From Ensifer adhaerens (GTDB lineage Bacteria; Pseudomonadota; Alphaproteobacteria; Rhizobiales; Rhizobiaceae): DNA of 64,000 bases. The notes under the pieces were generated by a model, which was not told the DNA's origin, ran no database searches, and was given only the letters and a program-made list of their open reading frames with translations. Shown here piece after piece: positions 60,443-64,000 of the stretch. The translations under genes were made by a program, and so were the position numbers. Location of the stretch: assembly GCF_028993555.1 (NCBI RefSeq), contig NZ_CP118610.1, positions 620,001-684,000 of the forward strand, given 5' to 3'. Each line of letters opens with the position of its first letter. Position 1 is the first letter of the stretch.

Positions 60443-60742
60443 GTGGGCTTCATCTCCGTTTCGTCAATGAAAGCGGGCGGTTCGCAGCTGATCGCAAGTG
60501 CCCGTCATCGAAATGTGGCTGGCTCTATGTTATAGGTGGTGCGGTTCCGCCGGGCAACAAGACAGTGTAGGCCTGCAACCGGAAACACGATGCGGATGTC
60601 GCGTGCGAATGGTCGCCGTGCCATGAACTTGGCGCGATGAAGCCTTAGGCATCGGGTGATCGCGCAAAGGCCGGAAAGGGACGCGCAAAACCCGTCGTTG
60701 GCCGGCCGTTCCAGCTTGTCATTCCCGAGGCGATCATTTACC
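60443..60742. other. intergenic, no gene seen
   Basis: Divergent region between the HerA-like gene and the DUF2267-like gene. No gene or RNA recognised; the palindrome near its right end is listed separately. Confidence 0.4.
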
Positions 60743-60758
60743 TTGACGTCAACGTCAA
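60743..60758. promoter_or_regulatory. MerR-type palindrome upstream of a small protein gene
   Basis: TTGACGTCAACGTCAA: arms TTGACGT and ACGTCAA around CA, 23 nt before the ATG. Resembles sites bound by MerR-family regulators such as LiuR; no such gene is nearby. Confidence 0.45.
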
Positions 60759-60781
60759 AAACCCAAGTGAGGGAGTTTTCC

Positions 60782-61174
60782 ATGAATGAACTGGTCACGC
60801 GCGTTGCTGAGAATGTCGGCATCGAGCCGGCGACGGCTGAAAAGGCTGTCGGCATGATCCTCGGTTTCCTGCAGCGCGAAGCCGCTGACGGCCCGGTTGC
60901 CCAGATGATCGAAGCGATCCCGGGCGCCTCCGAGCTCATCGCCCAGTACAATGGCGAGGGCACCGGCGGCGGCGGTCTGCTCGGCGGCCTGATGGCAGCC
61001 ATCGGTGGCGGCGGCGTCATGGCACTCGGCCAGCAGCTGATGAGCCAGGGCCTCGGCATGGGCGAAATCACCTCGCTCGCCAAGGAAACCATTGCCTTTG
61101 CCAAGGAAAAGGCGGGCGATGAAGTGGTCGACGAAGTCGTTGCCTCGGTTCCGGGCCTCAGCCAGTTCGTCTGA
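60782..61174 (+). CDS. small helical protein, DUF2267/DUF2780-like
   Basis: 130 residues with GAGGGAG upstream. Two helical halves (MNELVTRVAENVGIEPATAEKAVGMILGFL; MGEITSLAKETIAFAKEKAG) around a glycine-rich segment (GEGTGGGGLLGGLMAAIGGGGVM). The family assignment is uncertain. No signal peptide. A terminator follows. Confidence 0.7.
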   Translation: MNELVTRVAENVGIEPATAEKAVGMILGFLQREAADGPVAQMIEAIPGASELIAQYNGEGTGGGGLLGGLMAAIGGGGVMALGQQLMSQGLGMGEITSLAKETIAFAKEKAGDEVVDEVVASVPGLSQFV

Positions 61175-61203
61175 TCCGCGGACAATCCGTCTGAAATGTC
61201 GAG

Positions 61204-61231
61204 CCCACCGGTTTGCCGCCGGTGGGTTTTT
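61204..61231 (+). terminator. Rho-independent terminator
   Basis: CCCACCGG - TTTGCCG - CCGGTGGG then TTTTTC, 30 nt after the stop. Confidence 0.9.
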
Positions 61232-61264
61232 CTTTGAAATTCGCCCTTCGGCGCATTGTCGCCA

Positions 61265-62470
61265 TCACCCCCTCCAGGCTTTGCCCCGCAGCGTCCGTTC
61301 GAGCGTCGATGAGAGGAAGATGCAGAGCAGCGCGCCGACGCCGATGAAGGCCGCGCCGGAACTCCAGCCATAGAGCTCGATCGCCGTTCCGACCGCGACC
61401 GGGCCAACGAGCTGCCCAAGGTTGCTGCCCTGCATCAGCAGCCCCATCGCCATCGGTGCAAGTGCCGGGCGTGGCGCCAGGAGCGGCAACGACGAAATCA
61501 GCGTTGCCGGTATGAGACCGCCGATCGCGGAAAACAGAAGGCAGAGGCCAACGGTCAGAGTTTCGCCAGGCTGAGCCAGAAAGATCCACAGACCGGATAT
61601 GCCCATCAGCACCGCAGCAGTGGCGATCAGCCGTCCGCGGGCGAAACCGCGCGACAGCAGATGCCCGGCGGTGAGATTACCGATGGCATTGACCAGCGTG
61701 ATGGCGGCGCTGATGACGCTGACGGCCGCAAGCGAGACTTTCAGGCGCTCGACAAGCAGGATCGGCAGGAAACTTGAGAGCGTGAAGCTCATCAAACTGA
61801 AGAGGGAAAAGAGCACGAAGAGCAGCACCGGGCCGGGGCTCGTCAGTGTGTCGGCCACATCGGTCTGGAAACTGCTGCCGATGGAGCGAGCCGTCTTCGG
61901 CTGCGGCGACAGAACCAGGAAGACTGACAGCAAGCTTGCGAGCGCGACCATTCCGTTGCTCCACCAGATCGCCTGCCAATCGGGAAAAAGTGGCCCGGTC
62001 AGCATGGCGGTCGCCATGCCGGCCGGCATGAAGCAGCTCCACAGCGAGAAGGCGAGGTCGCGGCGATCCGATGTCACCAGGCGCATGAGAATGGCCGGGC
62101 CCGCAACGACGACAAGCAGGAACCCGAAGCCTTCGACGATGCGTGACAGCAGAAGCAGAGTGAACGCGGGGCTGACGGCTCCACTGAAGGAGCCGAGCGC
62201 CAGCATCGCCATCCCGATGCCGAGCAGACGTCGGTCCCCGGCCGCGGTGACGAACGCGCCGGCCGTCATGCCGCCGACGACGCCGACAATGGCGAAGATC
62301 GAGGTGATCCAGCCAAGGGCAGAGAGATCGAGCCCGAGGTCGGACTGGAGCAACGGACCTGCAATCAGCCCCTTGCCGACCTGCATCGCCGCGACCACGC
62401 CGGCGGCAACGACTGTCATCACGCCTGCCCAATCGGTTCTCTCCCGGACGAAGGTTGCCGCTGTCGCCAT
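61265..62470 (-). CDS. MFS transporter
   Basis: 401 residues, about twelve membrane segments of the major facilitator superfamily (LDLSALGWITSIFAIVGVVGGMTAGAFVTAAGDRRLLGIG; LFVLFSLFSLMSFTLSSFLPILLV). Drug/metabolite efflux-type; substrate unknown. Its ATG overlaps the stop of the original wrbA frame (TGATG), showing the two were coupled before the frameshift. Confidence 0.9.
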   Translation of the reverse strand: MATAATFVRERTDWAGVMTVVAAGVVAAMQVGKGLIAGPLLQSDLGLDLSALGWITSIFAIVGVVGGMTAGAFVTAAGDRRLLGIGMAMLALGSFSGAVSPAFTLLLLSRIVEGFGFLLVVVAGPAILMRLVTSDRRDLAFSLWSCFMPAGMATAMLTGPLFPDWQAIWWSNGMVALASLLSVFLVLSPQPKTARSIGSSFQTDVADTLTSPGPVLLFVLFSLFSLMSFTLSSFLPILLVERLKVSLAAVSVISAAITLVNAIGNLTAGHLLSRGFARGRLIATAAVLMGISGLWIFLAQPGETLTVGLCLLFSAIGGLIPATLISSLPLLAPRPALAPMAMGLLMQGSNLGQLVGPVAVGTAIELYGWSSGAAFIGVGALLCIFLSSTLERTLRGKAWRG

Positions 62471-63103
62471 CAGGCGATCTCCGCCACGCGCTGACGACCG
62501 GCGACCAGCGCTGCCGCCAGGTCTGCGACGTGGCGTCCCTGAAAGTGCGCGCCTTCCAGCTCGTTGGCGCTCGGCCGGCGATCGCCGCCATTGCCGTCAT
62601 CGGCAAAGCGTCGAGGCGCCATAGGGTGATCCGCCGGTGATTTCATCCATGCGCATCTGCCCCTTGAAACTATAGGGCAGGCCGGCAATCACCATACCAA
62701 GATGCAAAAGAACGGTATGGGTGGCGAGGATCGTCGATTCCTGGCCGCCATGCTGGCTTCCGGTCGAGGTGAAAACGCTGCCGATGCGGCCGACCAAGGC
62801 GTCGCGCGCCCAGATGCCACCCGCCTGATCGAGAAAGTTCTTCATCTGGGCCGCCATGTTGCCGAAGCGTGTCGGCGTGCCGATGATGATCGCATCGTAA
62901 TCCGGCAGTTCCGCCACCGTGGCGACCGGCGCGTCCTGATCGCGCTTGTAGCCCGCCTTGATGGCGACGGCTTCCGGCACGATTTCGGGAACCCGTTTGA
63001 GTGAGACCGCGGCGCCCGCGGCGCGCGCGCCTTCCGCAACGGCTGCCGCCATGGTCTCGATGTGGCCGTAGGACGAGTAGTAGAGCACGAGTATTTTGGC
63101 CAT
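62470..63103 (-). pseudogene. wrbA: NAD(P)H:quinone oxidoreductase WrbA, frameshifted
   Basis: Flavodoxin-like FMN quinone reductase. The first frame (62597-63103) encodes 168 residues, starting [19 protein letters not shown] with [22 protein letters not shown] and ending [12 protein letters not shown]. The expected C-terminus ([19 protein letters not shown] then FQGRHVADLAAAL) continues in another frame to a stop at 62470. One extra T in a TTT run (minus strand, about 62609-62611) explains it. The restored frame overlaps the MFS start by TGATG. Either a truncated enzyme or a sequence error. Confidence 0.8.
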
Positions 63104-63185
63104 TCGGCTGCACCTTTTCTTTTGAGCACTGTTGTCGGGAACAGGATGGGTGCTTTTATCAATCTATTGAAGTGATATAATTTTC

Positions 63186-63196
63186 ATCAAATTGAT
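63186..63196. promoter_or_regulatory. palindrome before the LysR gene
   Basis: ATCAA-A-TTGAT, 14 nt before the LysR ATG, in the wrbA-LysR divergent gap. Candidate LysR-type site. Confidence 0.45.
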
Positions 63197-63210
63197 CTAC
63201 GGAATCGATC

Positions 63211-64000
63211 ATGCTGGATGCCCTGACGCTCGATCAGATGCGGACTTTCGTCACCGTCGCCGAAAACGGAAGCTTTCGCGCCGGTGCCGCGAAGCTCTCA
63301 CGCGTGCAGTCTGCAGTTAGCCACGCCATCGCCAATCTCGAGACGGAGCTCGGAGTCGCCCTGTTCGATCGTTCCGGGCACAAACCGGTGCTGACTGAGG
63401 AAGGACGCGCGCTGCTCGGCAATGCCCGCGATATCCTGCTGCGGGTCGATGCCATGCGCGCCCGGGCGCGCGGGCTTGGCGAAGGCCTCGAGTTGGAGCT
63501 TTCCGTGATCGTCGATACGCTCTTCCCGATCGAGACGGTCGGGCTGGCCCTGAACGAGATGCGGACGATCTACCCCAATGTTTCGATCAGGCTTGCGATT
63601 TCGCCACTGGGCGGACCGCTGGATGGCCTCGTTGAACGCCGCTTCACCCTCGGCATCATGGTCGGCGAAGACTTCCGCGATCCGGCAATCGCCCGCCAGG
63701 CGCTCTCGACGGTTCAGATCGTCGCGGTCGTCGCCGCGCATCATCCCCTGGGGCTGAGTGCTGGCGGTGCCGCACTCGCAAATGCCGAACTTGCCGACCA
63801 CCTGCAGATCGTCCAGTCCGATCCATCACAGCGTACGGCGGGCCGGGATTTCGGCGTGCTCTCGCCGCAGACCTGCCGCGTCAGCAGCCAGGATACCAAA
63901 CATGCGATGATCCGGGCGGGGCTCGGCTGGGGCCGGCTACCGCTCTGGCAGGTGGAGCGTGATCTCGAAGAAGGTCGACTTGCGCGCATGCCGACGGCAG
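63211..64000 (+). CDS. LysR-family regulator (3' end outside window)
   Basis: At least 263 residues, cut by the right edge. LysR winged HTH (LDQMRTFVTVAENGSFRAGAAKLSRVQSAVSHAIANLETELGVALFDR) and effector domain (LELSVIVDTLFPIETVGLALNEMR). Divergent from wrbA and the MFS gene, which are its probable targets; effector unknown. Confidence 0.93.
   Translation, partial: MLDALTLDQMRTFVTVAENGSFRAGAAKLSRVQSAVSHAIANLETELGVALFDRSGHKPVLTEEGRALLGNARDILLRVDAMRARARGLGEGLELELSVIVDTLFPIETVGLALNEMRTIYPNVSIRLAISPLGGPLDGLVERRFTLGIMVGEDFRDPAIARQALSTVQIVAVVAAHHPLGLSAGGAALANAELADHLQIVQSDPSQRTAGRDFGVLSPQTCRVSSQDTKHAMIRAGLGWGRLPLWQVERDLEEGRLARMPTA

Overview
This window is a GC-rich, gene-dense stretch of alphaproteobacterial chromosome. 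It most resembles a rhizobium of the Sinorhizobium/Ensifer group. Reasons: a complete betI-betC-betB-betA choline-O-sulfate/choline to glycine betaine operon, a Rhizobium etli-type asparaginase, CysH of the APS-reductase type beside CysD and a CysN lacking an APS kinase domain, an OhrR/Ohr pair, and a RIME-like intergenic element. Species assignment is inference. I see no prophage, transposase, plasmid-transfer gene or CRISPR array.

Layout. 1-6.1 kb: mutY (cut by the window edge), a DUF721/DciA-like gene, a DsbA-like lipoprotein and smc. 6.2-10.0 kb: two tandem secreted caspase-like proteins, each with a peptidoglycan-binding segment and a C-type-lectin-like C-terminus; their caspase halves are almost identical at DNA level while the rest has diverged. 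10.3-15.1 kb: ppdK, then an overlapping rtcB-prfH pair (RNA ligase plus release-factor-like protein, an rRNA-repair type module). 15-23 kb: small lipoproteins, a four-gene cupin/MBL/DUF393/DUF4166 operon, tRNA-Gln(UUG), a YegP-like gene, tRNA-Pro(CGG) and several small proteins. 23-26.3 kb: cysH-cysD-cysN. 26.5-29.7 kb: a chemotaxis receptor and a DUF6152/membrane protein pair. 29.7-35.2 kb: bet operon. 35.3-41.5 kb: HdeD-like protein, an EAL-CBS-GGDEF protein, a second BetI-like regulator divergent from choX plus an alpha/beta hydrolase, and a quinone oxidoreductase. 41.5-51.2 kb: mixed metabolic and regulatory genes (Nudix, asparaginase, DeoR regulator, DUF4198 protein under a Zur-like box, two GSTs, bestrophin, DHFR-like, LysR). 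51.4-64 kb: DUF2946 and PepSY membrane proteins, PAS-GAF-GGDEF-EAL protein, L,D-transpeptidase, ohrR/ohr, a HerA-like ATPase, an MFS exporter, a frameshifted wrbA, and a LysR gene cut by the right edge.

How genes work together. The osmoprotection genes fall in two units with separate palindromic operators: betICBA makes glycine betaine from choline sulfate or choline, and the second BetI-like unit carries a choline-binding protein without its permease and ATPase. The cys operon supplies sulfide through APS. OhrR/Ohr is a self-contained organic-peroxide switch. RtcB-PrfH probably mends damaged ribosomes. The least explained element is the caspase-lectin pair.
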